From the NCBI GenBank assembly GCA_964424355.1, contig CAYRIO010000014.1, positions 1 to 64,000 of the forward strand: 64,000 nucleotides of DNA. Reading direction: 5' to 3'. A program made the position numbers and the translations under genes. This document shows, piece by piece, positions 26,580 through 36,428 of this stretch (positions within the stretch are counted from its first letter, which is position 1; the number at the start of each line of letters is the position of its first letter). The notes under the pieces were generated by a model, which searched no databases, had not been told where the DNA came from, and saw only the letters and a program-made list of their open reading frames with translations. This DNA is from CAZEHS01 sp964424355. GTDB taxonomy: Bacteria; Bacillota; Clostridia; Peptostreptococcales; Acidaminobacteraceae.

Positions 26580-28677
26580 CCTCACCCGTAAGACCTATAC
26601 CCTGGGGGGCTTGGGCTGCGCCCACTGCGCCGATAAGATCCAGCAGGGATTGACCCAACTGGATCCGAACGTCCGGTTCCTCCTCAACTTCTCCACCGGC
26701 ACCCTGGTTCTCGAGACCACCCAGCCCGAAGGGATTCCGCATTTGATGGCCCAGGCCCAGGCACTGATCACCGGTATCGAGCCCGGTGTAACCCTCCGGT
26801 CCCAGGAGCTCGCGAAGGTCCCGGAGGTCAAAGCCCTGCCCATCCTGGAGTACCGGTTGGGGTTCGCCTTCCTGCTATTCATCCCGCCCCTGCTGCTTCA
26901 CCTGGATTCCTTCCTTGAAATCACACTGTACCTGGCTGCCTACGGCATCGCCGGCTATGATGTGATCTGGAGGGCCCTGCGCAACATCGTCAAGGGCCAT
27001 ATGCTGGACGAGCATTTCCTGATGGCCATCGCGACGATAGGCGCCCTGGCGGTGGGGCAGCTGGCAGAGGCGGCCGCGGTGATGCTGTTCTACCAGGTAG
27101 GAGAGCTGTTCCAAGGGCTGGCGGTTCAAAAAAGCCGCCGCTCGGTGAAGGCCCTGCTGACCATGAAGGTAGAAGAAACCCGGGTCCTTGAAAACGGCAT
27201 TGAAATCCTGAGACCGACCGAAGAGGTCCCCATCGGGACTCTGATTGCGGTAAAGCCTGGCGAGCGCCTGCCTCTGGACGGCGTTGTTGAAGTTGGTGCC
27301 GGAACCCTGGACACCTCGGCCCTGACCGGCGAATCCCTCCCGCGAGAGGTTCAGCCTGGGGAGGAAGTGCTCTCTGGAAGCATCAACCTGACAGCGCTCC
27401 TGAAGATCCGGGTGACCCGGCCCTATACAGACAGCGCCGTGGCGAAGATTCTCCATCTGGTGGAGGATGCCACCAGCCGGAAGGCTCCCACGGAGCAGTT
27501 CATCACCCGTTTTGCCCGGATTTATACCCCTGCGGTGGTCGCCGGGGCCGCTGCCCTGGCATTTTTCCCGCCCCTCTTCCTGGGCTGGGAGCAATGGCCG
27601 GTCTGGCTCTATCGCTCCCTGGTGTTCCTGGTCATCTCCTGCCCCTGCGCCCTTGTCATTTCCATCCCGCTGGGATTCTTCGGCGGGATCGGGGCGGCCT
27701 CCAAGTCCGGGATCCTGGTGAAGGGCAGCAACTATCTGGAAGCCCTGACCCATGTGGACACCGTGGTGTTCGACAAGACCGGAACCCTGACGGAAGGACG
27801 CTTTACGGTGTATGCCCTGGAGCCCGCAGCTGGATATTCCGAGGAACAGCTCCTTGAGCTGGCCGCAATCGGCGAAAGCGCGTCCACCCACCCCATCGCC
27901 CGCAGCGTTGTCAGCGCATGGAAAGGCCCCCTGGATCCAAACCGTTTCTCCGCCGTATCTGAAATCCATGGGCAGGGGGTTCGGGGACAGTTTGACGGAC
28001 AGCCGCTGCTGGTGGGCAGTAAAAAACTGCTGCTGGAGGCCGGTGTGACGGGCGGCACCGATACCGGGAAGGGTACCGCTGTCCACGTTGCCCTGAACGG
28101 CCATTACGTTGGCCGGATCCAGATGCGTGACCAAATAAAACCCGGAACCGCCGAAGCCCTGAAAGCCTTGAAAGCATCCGGGGTGCGACGACTGGCCCTG
28201 TTGACCGGAGATTCCCAGGAAGCCGCCTGGACCATTGCCCGGGAGGCCGGTATCGAAGAAGTCCATGCCGAGCTGCTGCCTCAGGACAAGGTGACCGTTC
28301 TGGAATCATTGATGAGCACGCTGCCCGCCGGAAAGAAACTGGTGTTTGTGGGCGACGGCATCAACGATGCCCCGGTTCTGGCCCGGGCTGATATCGGCAT
28401 CGCCATGGGAGGCCTTGGCTCCGATGCCGCAGTGGAGGCTGCCGATGTGGTGCTGATGACCGACGAGCCTGCCAAGGTGGTTGAAGCCCTTCGGATCGCC
28501 CGCTTTACGCGGCAGGTCGTGATGCAGAACATCGCCCTGGCATTCGCCGTGAAGGGGATTGTGCTCCTGCTGGGGGCCGGCGGACTGGCCACGTTGTGGG
28601 AAGCGGTCTTCGCCGATGTGGGCGTTGCCGTGCTGGCAATCCTCAACGCCATGCGGGTGATTGGAAGTTCAAAATAA
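26572..28677 (+). CDS. cadA: Heavy-metal translocating P1B-type ATPase (Cd/Zn/Pb efflux)
   Basis: 701 residues from the ATG at 26572, overlapping the cadC stop. One N-terminal metal-binding domain has GLGCAHCA. The membrane CPC motif appears as SCPCALVISIP. Other P-type hallmarks are ALTGESLP, DKTGTLTEG (phosphorylated Asp), the STHPIA His-Pro motif and GDGINDAPVLA. CPC with a CadC-type regulator fits divalent soft-metal export (Cd, Zn, Pb) rather than copper, but the exact metal is inferred. A terminator follows. Confidence 0.92.
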   Translation: MNNLTRKTYTLGGLGCAHCADKIQQGLTQLDPNVRFLLNFSTGTLVLETTQPEGIPHLMAQAQALITGIEPGVTLRSQELAKVPEVKALPILEYRLGFAFLLFIPPLLLHLDSFLEITLYLAAYGIAGYDVIWRALRNIVKGHMLDEHFLMAIATIGALAVGQLAEAAAVMLFYQVGELFQGLAVQKSRRSVKALLTMKVEETRVLENGIEILRPTEEVPIGTLIAVKPGERLPLDGVVEVGAGTLDTSALTGESLPREVQPGEEVLSGSINLTALLKIRVTRPYTDSAVAKILHLVEDATSRKAPTEQFITRFARIYTPAVVAGAAALAFFPPLFLGWEQWPVWLYRSLVFLVISCPCALVISIPLGFFGGIGAASKSGILVKGSNYLEALTHVDTVVFDKTGTLTEGRFTVYALEPAAGYSEEQLLELAAIGESASTHPIARSVVSAWKGPLDPNRFSAVSEIHGQGVRGQFDGQPLLVGSKKLLLEAGVTGGTDTGKGTAVHVALNGHYVGRIQMRDQIKPGTAEALKALKASGVRRLALLTGDSQEAAWTIAREAGIEEVHAELLPQDKVTVLESLMSTLPAGKKLVFVGDGINDAPVLARADIGIAMGGLGSDAAVEAADVVLMTDEPAKVVEALRIARFTRQVVMQNIALAFAVKGIVLLLGAGGLATLWEAVFADVGVAVLAILNAMRVIGSSK

Positions 28678-28683
28678 AACGCA

Positions 28684-28729
28684 AGCAACCTCTGATTCGT
28701 CCCTTGGGACAGTTCAGAGGTTGCTTTTT
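28684..28729 (+). terminator. Terminator after cadA, possibly bidirectional
   Basis: Twelve-bp stem (AGCAACCTCTGA/TCAGAGGTTGCT) followed by TTTTT. The minus strand has a weaker T-rich tail (TTGCGTTTTATTTT) and may serve the convergent yerC-like gene. Confidence 0.87.
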
Positions 28730-28750
28730 ATTCGCCGATGCCGCATGCGG

Positions 28751-29050
28751 TTATTTTTCGCCGATCACCCGGTCTAAAACCATGTTGTATCCCCCGGGCC
28801 CGTGGTGGAGGCATTTGCTGATCCGGCTGATTGTCGCGGTGCTGACGCCGGTTTTTTCTTCAATATGTGAATAGGTCATGTTCTCTTTGAGCATGCGAGC
28901 CACCTTGAGCCGCTGGGAGATGGACTGCAGTTCCTTGATGGTACAGATATCCTCGAAGAACCGGTAGCATTCCTCTACGGTTTTCAGGGTGAGAATGCCT
29001 TCGTACAGTTCCTCGATCAGTTCATCTTTAAAGGATGATTCATACGTCAT
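28751..29050 (-). CDS. YerC/YecD family TrpR-related DNA-binding protein
   Basis: 99 residues from the ATG at 29050, which has an AAGGAGGT site. Helical, with SISQRLKVARML and the helix-turn-helix YSHIEEKTGVSTATISRISK followed by CLHHGPGGY, the conserved signature of the YerC/YecD family within the Trp-repressor superfamily. The target genes of this family are not generally known. It is monocistronic and convergent with cadA. Confidence 0.85.
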   Translation of the reverse strand: MTYESSFKDELIEELYEGILTLKTVEECYRFFEDICTIKELQSISQRLKVARMLKENMTYSHIEEKTGVSTATISRISKCLHHGPGGYNMVLDRVIGEK

Positions 29051-29121
29051 GGGAATAACCTCCTTGCCCAGCTCGGTCAATGTCAGCACGATTCCAACGG
29101 ATCACATGGGGCTCCCAGACA

Positions 29122-30561
29122 CTACGCTTCCCGCAGCTCCCGCTTCATGATCTTTCCGGTTGCAGTCTTGGGTAATGAATCCATCAGGATGATTTCCTTC
29201 GGCAGCTTGAAATTCGCCAGATTTTCCTGAAGGTAACGCATCAGGGCTTTCCGATCATACACTGCGCCCTCCTTGAGGGCGATGTAGGCACAGACCACTT
29301 CGCCCCGGAGCTTGTCCGGAACGCCGATGACCGCCGCCTCCTGTATGCCCGGATATTGATAGAGGACTTCCTCCACCTCCCGGGGATAGACATTGAGTCC
29401 GCCGACGATGATGATATCCTTGAGGCGGTCCACGATGTAGATGAAGCCGTCTTCATCCATCCGGGCCAGATCCCCTGTATGGAGCCAGCCGTCTCTAATG
29501 GAATCCGCAGTCGCCTCCGGCTGATTGAAATACCCCAGCATCACATTGGGACCCCGGGTAACCAGCTCTCCCACTTCACCCGCCGGCAGAACAACCCCTT
29601 CAGGGCTTTCAATCCGAACGGCAATATCCTGAAGTGGCAACCCGATGGAACCGGGACGCACCCGACCGACACGGTTGACGGTGACAACCGGAGAGGCTTC
29701 CGACAGGCCATACCCTTCGGTGATATCAATGCCGAATTTCTGTTTGAAGCTGCTGATGATCTCGCCGGGCAGGGACGCCCCGCCTGAAACAAAGATCCGA
29801 ACGGTTTGGTACGCTTCCGGAGAGCCCAGGGACAGATAATACCCGAACATGGCCGGAACCCCGCATACGATGGTGACCGCTTCTTCTTTGATGGTTTTGA
29901 CGGCGTCCTTGGGCTGGAAGGTTTCCATGATGGTGATGCTGCTGCCCAGAAGCAGGGCATCCATGACCGTGACCGTCCAGGCAAAGCTGTGGAACATAGG
30001 GAGCACACAGAGGATATTGTCGTCCCCGTCGATCCCCAGGGCCTCGCTGATCCCCCAGGCATTGCTGGCCAGGTTGGTATGGGTCAGCACCGCCCCTTTG
30101 GGCCGTCCGGTGGTGCCGGAGGTATAGATGATGACCGCGGGATCCTCCGCGTGAATGTCCACAGGAGCTGCTGCGGGGAACTCCTTCCGGGCCACCGCTT
30201 CCAGAACGTCCGGCATCAGGAGCTGGCGGATTTCAGTGCCCAGAGCCAGGGGCGTCATGGCGATGAGATGCTTCATCCCCGCATCATCGGCAATGAAGGA
30301 AACCTCACGGGGTGTCAGGGTCCGGTTCAGCGGAACAATGACCGCCCCCAGACTGACCACTCCGAAATAAGCATACACGAATTCCGGACAGTTCTTACAG
30401 TAAAGCCCCACATTTTCGCCGGGACGAACGCCTACATAGTGGAAATAATCGCGAAACTGTCGGACTTTCTCACGGAATTCGCCATAAGTGGTGGTTTGAC
30501 CATGGTCCCGAAAGAGGATCCGGCCGCCGTCGTGATTTTCATACATCTGATGTATCAGCAT
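29122..30561 (-). CDS. AMP-forming acyl-CoA synthetase (fatty acid-CoA ligase type)
   Basis: 479 residues, short for the family. ANL-superfamily motifs: P-loop IIYTSGTTGRPKGAVLTH, GYGLSEASPVV, hinge WLHTGDLARMDEDGF with DRLKDIIIVGGLNVYP, and the C-terminal catalytic Lys in PKTATGKIMKREL. It activates a carboxylic acid to acyl-AMP and then acyl-CoA. The exact substrate cannot be told. It precedes the activase operon on the same strand but is separated from it by a GC-rich hairpin. Confidence 0.88.
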   Translation of the reverse strand: MLIHQMYENHDGGRILFRDHGQTTTYGEFREKVRQFRDYFHYVGVRPGENVGLYCKNCPEFVYAYFGVVSLGAVIVPLNRTLTPREVSFIADDAGMKHLIAMTPLALGTEIRQLLMPDVLEAVARKEFPAAAPVDIHAEDPAVIIYTSGTTGRPKGAVLTHTNLASNAWGISEALGIDGDDNILCVLPMFHSFAWTVTVMDALLLGSSITIMETFQPKDAVKTIKEEAVTIVCGVPAMFGYYLSLGSPEAYQTVRIFVSGGASLPGEIISSFKQKFGIDITEGYGLSEASPVVTVNRVGRVRPGSIGLPLQDIAVRIESPEGVVLPAGEVGELVTRGPNVMLGYFNQPEATADSIRDGWLHTGDLARMDEDGFIYIVDRLKDIIIVGGLNVYPREVEEVLYQYPGIQEAAVIGVPDKLRGEVVCAYIALKEGAVYDRKALMRYLQENLANFKLPKEIILMDSLPKTATGKIMKRELREA

Positions 30562-30590
30562 GGGTGTACTCCGTTTCTATGAGTAAAAGT

Positions 30591-30630
30591 AATGGGGGTG
30601 GATCGGCATGCCGGCTCCCCCCATTTTTTT
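30591..30630. terminator. GC-rich hairpin between the acyl-CoA ligase and MgtE-N/CBS genes
   Basis: Imperfect stem ATGGGGG...CCCCCCAT with a long T-run on the plus strand and a weaker T-rich tail on the minus strand, where the genes lie. Confidence 0.5.
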
Positions 30631-31880
30631 TAAAGCCGTATGCGCCGGGCCTTCAGAAGGGTTTCCATGATATCGTTGATGACCACCATGCCCAGGAGCT
30701 TGCGGTTCACATCCACCACCGGGACTGCCATGAGGCTGTACTTGGAGATGATTTCATTCAGGGAATCGATCTTATCGGTATCCTGCGCAAAGACAATGTT
30801 CTTGTTCATGATCTGGTTCAGCTTCACATCCGGCTCGGAGATGATGATATCCCGGAGGGATACCGTGGAGATCAGCCGTTCCTCAGAATCCACGACGTAG
30901 AGGTAGTAGATCATGTCGGATTCAGGCTTCATCTGCCGCAGTTCCTTGATGGTCTCTTCCACGGTATGGTTTTCGAAAAAGCAGAAAATATCCGTGGACA
31001 TCAGGCTCCCCACCGTATTATCCGGATATTCCATAAGCTCCCGGACATCCTCCGAGGACTCCATATCCATTTCGTTGAGCAGCTCCTCCGCTTTGGACTC
31101 ATGGAGCTCATCCAGCAGGTCCGCCACTTCGTCCGCCGGCATTTTTTCCAGCAGGTCCGCCGCCTTTTCAACGGACAGCCCTTCGATCATATTGATCTGA
31201 GCCTCTGTCTCCAGCTCTTCCAGTACGTCGGCCGCCTGTTCGTCATTCAGAGACGAGAACACCGCCATCTGGGTGGGCCGGTCCAAATCCTCCAGAATAT
31301 CCGCCAGATCCGCCGGATGGAGCCGGGCCAGATTGGAATGGTCCTTGGAGTGCCGGATCGCCGCATGGCCAAAATCCACCGCCTCCACTTCGTCCCAGGG
31401 GATCAGGTGGGTCGGCACCGCGGCTCCGGTGAGCTTGGCCCACCGTTTTGCCTGACGATCCAGGCCCCAGCGGCGCAGGCGCCCTTCAATACCCGTATCG
31501 ATGGCAGTGACAAACGTCCCTTCGGCGGACACCGCCATTTTCAGGTCGATGACCTTCACCATCCTGCGCCCCTGCAGATCCACCACGTTGTGATCCAGGA
31601 CCCGTTGTCCCAAAAGCACCGTCTGGTCCGTATCCAGATCTATTTCCACCAGGGACTGGCATATCAGTACCATCTCCCCATCCCGCTCCTCCAGGGTGCA
31701 TCCCGAAAAATCCATGGTCCGGATATCTCCCTGAACCTTCACCACCAGGGCAACCACCTTGGGCCGGGTCTGATCCATGGCAACGACCAGGTCCTTCACC
31801 TTCCCCAGGACCTTGCCGGAATCGGTACAGATGGATTTTCCAAGTATCTGGCTGAAAAACCAGCTTGCAATGACCGTCAT
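30630..31880 (-). CDS. Soluble PRC-barrel / MgtE N-domain / CBS-pair protein
   Basis: 416 residues, no membrane segment. Order: PRC-barrel-like region (about 1-165, VLGKVKDLVV and QRVLDHNVVDLQ), an MgtE intracellular N-domain of helical repeats (about 185-285; LHPADLADILEDLD, EQAADVLEELE, EKAADLLEKMP), then two CBS domains (about 290-410). This is the cytosolic Mg-sensing half of MgtE without the channel. It is therefore likely a regulatory or sensor protein, not a transporter. The start has a GGAGG site, and it is probably co-transcribed with the upstream activase-like gene (26-bp gap). Confidence 0.82.
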   Translation of the reverse strand: MTVIASWFFSQILGKSICTDSGKVLGKVKDLVVAMDQTRPKVVALVVKVQGDIRTMDFSGCTLEERDGEMVLICQSLVEIDLDTDQTVLLGQRVLDHNVVDLQGRRMVKVIDLKMAVSAEGTFVTAIDTGIEGRLRRWGLDRQAKRWAKLTGAAVPTHLIPWDEVEAVDFGHAAIRHSKDHSNLARLHPADLADILEDLDRPTQMAVFSSLNDEQAADVLEELETEAQINMIEGLSVEKAADLLEKMPADEVADLLDELHESKAEELLNEMDMESSEDVRELMEYPDNTVGSLMSTDIFCFFENHTVEETIKELRQMKPESDMIYYLYVVDSEERLISTVSLRDIIISEPDVKLNQIMNKNIVFAQDTDKIDSLNEIISKYSLMAVPVVDVNRKLLGMVVINDIMETLLKARRIRL

Positions 31881-31906
31881 TTCTATTCCTCCGTTAAGGG
31901 CAAAGC

Positions 31907-34900
31907 CTATCCAATCTCCCGGCGCACCCGCTTCACTGTCTCATGGACCCGTCCAACCTGGAGGCAGAAGCTTTCCAGTCGGGATTCAATGACCTGCGGA
32001 AAGGCGCTGCCATCCGTTTCAATGCTGAGGAACGGCAGGGCGGGATGATGATCCATCACCTTATCCACCAATTCCTTCTCCAGGGCAATGGCGGATTTCC
32101 GCTCACTGAGCCGCTCCGTGATGATGGCCTCCGAAATCCGGGCCGGCATGCAGCCGAAGGGACCCAGGGCCAGGACCCCGTCCACGGTTTCCACGATTTC
32201 CGTCAGGGCCGCCCCCACCGTGAGGATGGTTTCTCCGGTGAGCCGGGGCGATACCAGGTTCTGTACTGATTCTATCATATGCGCCACATCGACGGTATGG
32301 GGAATATACAGCCCCGATTCCCCCAGCAATGCTTTGATTCTGGTTTCATAAGGATTTTTGAAGAACGCCTGGACAGTGACCCGGACCCTGTCCTGCCAGC
32401 GGGATTTCACCACCAGACTGTTTTTCACAATGTAATCACAGTAGTGAAGCCACTCGGCAATGGGGGCCGTACGAACCCAAAAGCCGTTGAGGCTGAGGCG
32501 TTCCACTAAATTCTTGCGGGAAAAGCTGTCCCGGCGCACATAGATTTCACCGATAAGGGCGATGGAAGGAAGATCTGCCAGCTCGCCTTTTTTAGGGATG
32601 CTGCGCAGGGTGTCGGCCCTCCTGCGGAGGGTTTCCTTCAAGCCATTCCACGAATCCTGTTCCACACTGATGCACAGGCTTTCCTCCACCTGCCGGTAGG
32701 TGATCAGGGCCGCTTCCGGATCCACCGCCAGGGCCAGGACGGCACTGTAGATCTCCTCCATGACATCGGAGATGATCACGGACTGCCAGGCACGGAGGGC
32801 GAAGCGGGTGCCGAAGCCGGCATAGCTGTTTTCCGAGCTGAGGGACAGCAGTGCCACATTGGAGAGGGCCAGCTTTTCCACCAGCTCCTGCATCATGACA
32901 TTGTACTGCCCGAACCGGCAGGGACCTGAGGTTTCCGGCATGAAATAGACCAGGACCTCCTGGGGATCCCAGGATTCTTCCACATAGCGGATCAGACTGC
33001 CCACCGTGAGGATCAGGGGCAGGCATTCCTTGCAGGAGGCATAGCCCCGCCCCAGCTTCAGCTCTTTTTCCGCCGGCGCCGGCAGGGCCGAGGCCTTCAC
33101 GCCCACATGGCGAAGGCTGGCCGCCAGGACCCGGGCGCCCAGATCCCCCATGGAGGGCAGAAGCACCCGCACCCGGGGACTGTCCAGGGGCAGGCGGGTC
33201 CCCTCGGAATCCACCACCACCGCTTTCCCGGCTTCCATTTCTACCCGGGCAGCCCGGAAGGGCGGCTTTACGGCGGGAACCGCATTCTTATTGATTTCCA
33301 GATAGCTTCTCATGACGTCGATGAAGGCTTCGATGCGGGTATCGATCCCGGCATCGGCGGAGTGGGAATCCAGCTCCAGGGTAAGGCTGGGCTTGGCGCC
33401 CATGATATCCCTGAAATAGTTGAGGAGGAAAGAATCCGGGCCGCAGCTGAAATTGGTGACATAGGCCCCGAAGAGCTGAGGGTGACGCTGGGTATAGCGG
33501 GCCGCCTTGAGGATGGTCTGCCCCATGGCCCAGTACATGTTGCTCTGTGATGTCTCCGGTTCCAGGGGCAGGAAGTCTTGAGGGATGATCCGGAATCCCC
33601 GGGAAGCGAACTTCCGCGGAATCCCCATGTTGCCCAGCTTGCAAAAGGCATTGTAGGGACGGCCGAACAGCACCACGGCATTCTCCGTGGGATGGGTTGC
33701 CAGGTCTGCCAGGACCCGGGTGCCAATATCGCTGAACTCCGCCTGCAGGGCGGCCTGAGCCCGACAGCCGTTTTCAAAGGCCTTCCGGCCCACAGCGGCA
33801 TCGTGGCCTAGGGATCGGGCCATTTCCACGAAGGTGGCCTGACCGGCTTCCATGCCCAGGGAAAAATCCAGGACCGGCGACAGGACGGTCAGCGCTTTCA
33901 ACTCATCAAAGGCGGCCTTTAAATAGTAGGGCTCGGCCTGCACAAAGGGGCAGGTAACCCGGGCCGGGTCTCCGCCCGGAACAGGCATGGCCTTGATATG
34001 GGGCATGAACAGGAAGTCCGGTTTTTTGTCCAGCAGGTTCTGGAGCGTGCCGTGGGCCAGCTCCACCGGATAGCAGAAAGCGGACCCTCTGCGCTCGCAG
34101 CCATCGGGATCCACGGCGTCGCTGAGGACCACGGCGTAGCCCAGGCTCTTGAAAAACCCATGGTAGAGGGGAAACAGGTTGTTGGTCATCAGGGAGTTGT
34201 TGATGCCCACGGTTTTTCCAGTGGCAGGAGCCGCTGCGGCTTCCCACTGAATCCCATAGGTTTCAAAAATCATTTTCTCCCGCAGGGCCACCAGATCCAA
34301 GTCGGCGACATCCACCTCCGGCTGATGCTTCAGCAGGTTGTAGTATTTATTGCAGGCACCGCCGAAGGGGTACACCTGCTCCTTGATGCGGATCATGCTG
34401 ATGCTGCACTTCCGGTCGCAGGCTTCCTTCCCGCCTTTGCAGACAAAGGGCTGCTGATAGGCCACTTCCCGGCCCGAAAGCTCTGACAGGTTGAAGGTCA
34501 TGGGCTCCAGCAGGCCCAGTTCCAGCTTGTTTCCCGTTTCCAGGGCAACGCCGTAAGCGCCCATGAGGCCGGGCTCCGGGGGCACGATGATCTCCTTGCC
34601 GGTGAGGGCCGCCATGGCGATGGGAACCGCCTGATTGTAACAGACGCCCCCCTGCATGAAAATTTTGCGCCCCACGGCCCGGTTCCCCTTCACCCGGTTC
34701 ATGTAGTTCAGACAGATGGAATAGACCAGACCCGCGGCGATATCGTGCTTTTCCAGACCGCTTTGAATGGCTGTCTTGATATCGCTGCCGATGAAGGCCG
34801 CGCATTGATCGTTGAAATTGGGCGGCCGGGTTCCTGCCATGGCATAATCGCCGATGGCCTCCGTGGCCAGATTCAGGGATTCCATGGCCGCTTCCTCCAG

Positions 34901-36199
34901 GAAGGAGCCGGTCCCCGCCGAACAGGCTTCGTTCATGGCGTAGTCCGAGGCCACGCCGTTGGTCAGATAAGTGTATTTGGCGTCCTGTCCCCCAATCTCA
35001 AACAGGGTGTCCACCTCGGGGTCAAAATACGCCGCTGCTGTGGCATGGGCGATAATTTCGTTGATAATGGCCGGTGTCAGGGCATGGAGCCCCGCAATCT
35101 GCCGCCCGGAGCCCGTTACCCCAAGGCCCACGATGGACACCGGCACGGTTACCTGCTCCGCAATGGCCGCATAGCAGCGCCGGGAAGCCCCGATCGGGTC
35201 CCCGTTGGTCCGCAGGTAGCAGCTGGCCAGGATGACGCGGTCCTCTTGACGCATCAGGACCGCCTTGGTGGTGGTGGAGCCCACATCGAGGCCTACCAGG
35301 CACACATCCCCAGGGGCGGCAGTGCCCCGCTCCTGAGATTTGAAGGAGACCCGGTGAACATGGTCCTTCAGAGGTTCCAGGTATGTAAAGCCCTGATCGG
35401 CATCCGAAAAAAGGGCTTCATCGAAATCGATGGCTTCCGTCTCATTCGCCTGAGCCCACAGAGCGGCCCCCAAGGCTTCGGCACAGCGCCCGTGTTCCGG
35501 CACCACAACCCCCAGACCGGAATCCCGGAGGAAACCGATCATCACGGAGTTGGCAGAGCTGCCCCCCACCACCATGACGTGCTGGTCCTCCACACTGCGA
35601 AGCAGCTCGGTGATTTTGCCGGCCATCATCTCGCAGAGCCCGGCCACCACGCTTTCCTTGCTGGCGCCCTTGTTCAGGGCGTGGGTGCAGTCACTTTTGC
35701 AGAACACGCTGCAGCGGCCCGCAACCTTGTAGGAATTCTTCCGGTCCGCTACCGCTACCGCTTCCTCCACGGTGAGATCCATCCGCTTCAACTGCTGCAG
35801 GAAGAATTCCCCCGTACCGGAGGCGCATTTATTGCCGGTGTACACATCGATGATCCGCCCCACAGCATCCAGGCGATAGACCATGAAGGTTTCCCCCCCG
35901 GCGCTGACCACCACCTGGGCCCGGTTGCCCTGGGCAGAGTAGTGGCTGTAAGCGGTTTCCAACGCTTCTGGCTCCGACAGGGTGGTCGCCTTCAGCAGAT
36001 GCCTCAGCTTGCGCCCCGTAACGGCGATGCGGTCCGCCGAGCGGATTGTGGACTCCTGAAACAGAGCGGCCAGAACCGCCCGGGGATTGCCTTCATGGGG
36101 AATGGAACGGCTGTCAGTGACAGCCTGACCCGTTGGGCCACCAGTCACCGATGCCAGGGTTATGGTAGAAGCACCAATACAGATGCCTATTGTTTTCAT
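31907..36199 (-). CDS. Giant acyl-CoA dehydratase activase-related protein (two ASKHA domains plus DUF2229/HgdB-like region)
   Basis: 1430 residues from the ATG at 36199 (GAGGTG site). Two BcrAD/BadFG-type ATPase domains occur in tandem. The first (about 1-290) has ICIGASTITLA and CASGTGEFF. The second (about 300-570) has VGLDVGSTTTKAVLM, GLGVTGSGRQ, GGQDAKYTYL and EACSAGTGSFLEEA, with the cluster-binding Cys. After these come a DUF2229 region with cysteines (CDRKCSI, CERRGSAFCYP) and a 2-hydroxyacyl-CoA dehydratase-like C-terminus (SCKECLPLIL, SGPCRFGQYN). Activases use ATP to drive low-potential electron transfer into dehydratases. This all-in-one version is common in anaerobic Firmicutes, and its substrate is not established. 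Confidence 0.88.
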   Translation of the reverse strand: MKTIGICIGASTITLASVTGGPTGQAVTDSRSIPHEGNPRAVLAALFQESTIRSADRIAVTGRKLRHLLKATTLSEPEALETAYSHYSAQGNRAQVVVSAGGETFMVYRLDAVGRIIDVYTGNKCASGTGEFFLQQLKRMDLTVEEAVAVADRKNSYKVAGRCSVFCKSDCTHALNKGASKESVVAGLCEMMAGKITELLRSVEDQHVMVVGGSSANSVMIGFLRDSGLGVVVPEHGRCAEALGAALWAQANETEAIDFDEALFSDADQGFTYLEPLKDHVHRVSFKSQERGTAAPGDVCLVGLDVGSTTTKAVLMRQEDRVILASCYLRTNGDPIGASRRCYAAIAEQVTVPVSIVGLGVTGSGRQIAGLHALTPAIINEIIAHATAAAYFDPEVDTLFEIGGQDAKYTYLTNGVASDYAMNEACSAGTGSFLEEAAMESLNLATEAIGDYAMAGTRPPNFNDQCAAFIGSDIKTAIQSGLEKHDIAAGLVYSICLNYMNRVKGNRAVGRKIFMQGGVCYNQAVPIAMAALTGKEIIVPPEPGLMGAYGVALETGNKLELGLLEPMTFNLSELSGREVAYQQPFVCKGGKEACDRKCSISMIRIKEQVYPFGGACNKYYNLLKHQPEVDVADLDLVALREKMIFETYGIQWEAAAAPATGKTVGINNSLMTNNLFPLYHGFFKSLGYAVVLSDAVDPDGCERRGSAFCYPVELAHGTLQNLLDKKPDFLFMPHIKAMPVPGGDPARVTCPFVQAEPYYLKAAFDELKALTVLSPVLDFSLGMEAGQATFVEMARSLGHDAAVGRKAFENGCRAQAALQAEFSDIGTRVLADLATHPTENAVVLFGRPYNAFCKLGNMGIPRKFASRGFRIIPQDFLPLEPETSQSNMYWAMGQTILKAARYTQRHPQLFGAYVTNFSCGPDSFLLNYFRDIMGAKPSLTLELDSHSADAGIDTRIEAFIDVMRSYLEINKNAVPAVKPPFRAARVEMEAGKAVVVDSEGTRLPLDSPRVRVLLPSMGDLGARVLAASLRHVGVKASALPAPAEKELKLGRGYASCKECLPLILTVGSLIRYVEESWDPQEVLVYFMPETSGPCRFGQYNVMMQELVEKLALSNVALLSLSSENSYAGFGTRFALRAWQSVIISDVMEEIYSAVLALAVDPEAALITYRQVEESLCISVEQDSWNGLKETLRRRADTLRSIPKKGELADLPSIALIGEIYVRRDSFSRKNLVERLSLNGFWVRTAPIAEWLHYCDYIVKNSLVVKSRWQDRVRVTVQAFFKNPYETRIKALLGESGLYIPHTVDVAHMIESVQNLVSPRLTGETILTVGAALTEIVETVDGVLALGPFGCMPARISEAIITERLSERKSAIALEKELVDKVMDHHPALPFLSIETDGSAFPQVIESRLESFCLQVGRVHETVKRVRREIG

Positions 36200-36381
36200 G
36201 GGTTTCACCTCAGATTGAGAATCGATCGTTATATCCTTTTAATTCTATCAATTTACCGGAAGGGGTACAAGGTACGGATGGATTATATAAAAAATAGCGC
36301 CCGACAGCTGGAAAGATTCAGATAGCGCCATGCCAGTGTTGCTTTTAGGCCAGCATTCTTTACTGTAAATGACCCGATACA

Positions 36382-36411
36382 GAAAATCCGGCAAAGCGAT
36401 TGCTTTGCCGG
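36382..36411 (-). terminator. Intrinsic terminator after the small membrane-protein gene
   Basis: Perfect 10-bp stem CCGGCAAAGC/GCTTTGCCGG followed on the minus strand by ATTTTCT. Confidence 0.75.
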
Positions 36412-36428
36412 ACCCCCTGAACACCGTT

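Noticed and set aside
26875..28266. 463-codon minus-strand frame opposite cadA
   Set aside because: Shadow of the P-type ATPase, which has all expected motifs on the plus strand.
30630..31880. Magnesium transporter MgtE
   Set aside because: No membrane segments, so transport is not supported.
33107..36325. Long plus-strand frames opposite the activase gene
   Set aside because: Antisense shadows produced by GC-rich codons; no family motifs, and the minus strand is clearly coding.
36294..36334. Hairpin at the two ATAGCGCC copies
   Set aside because: They are direct, not inverted, repeats and form no stem.
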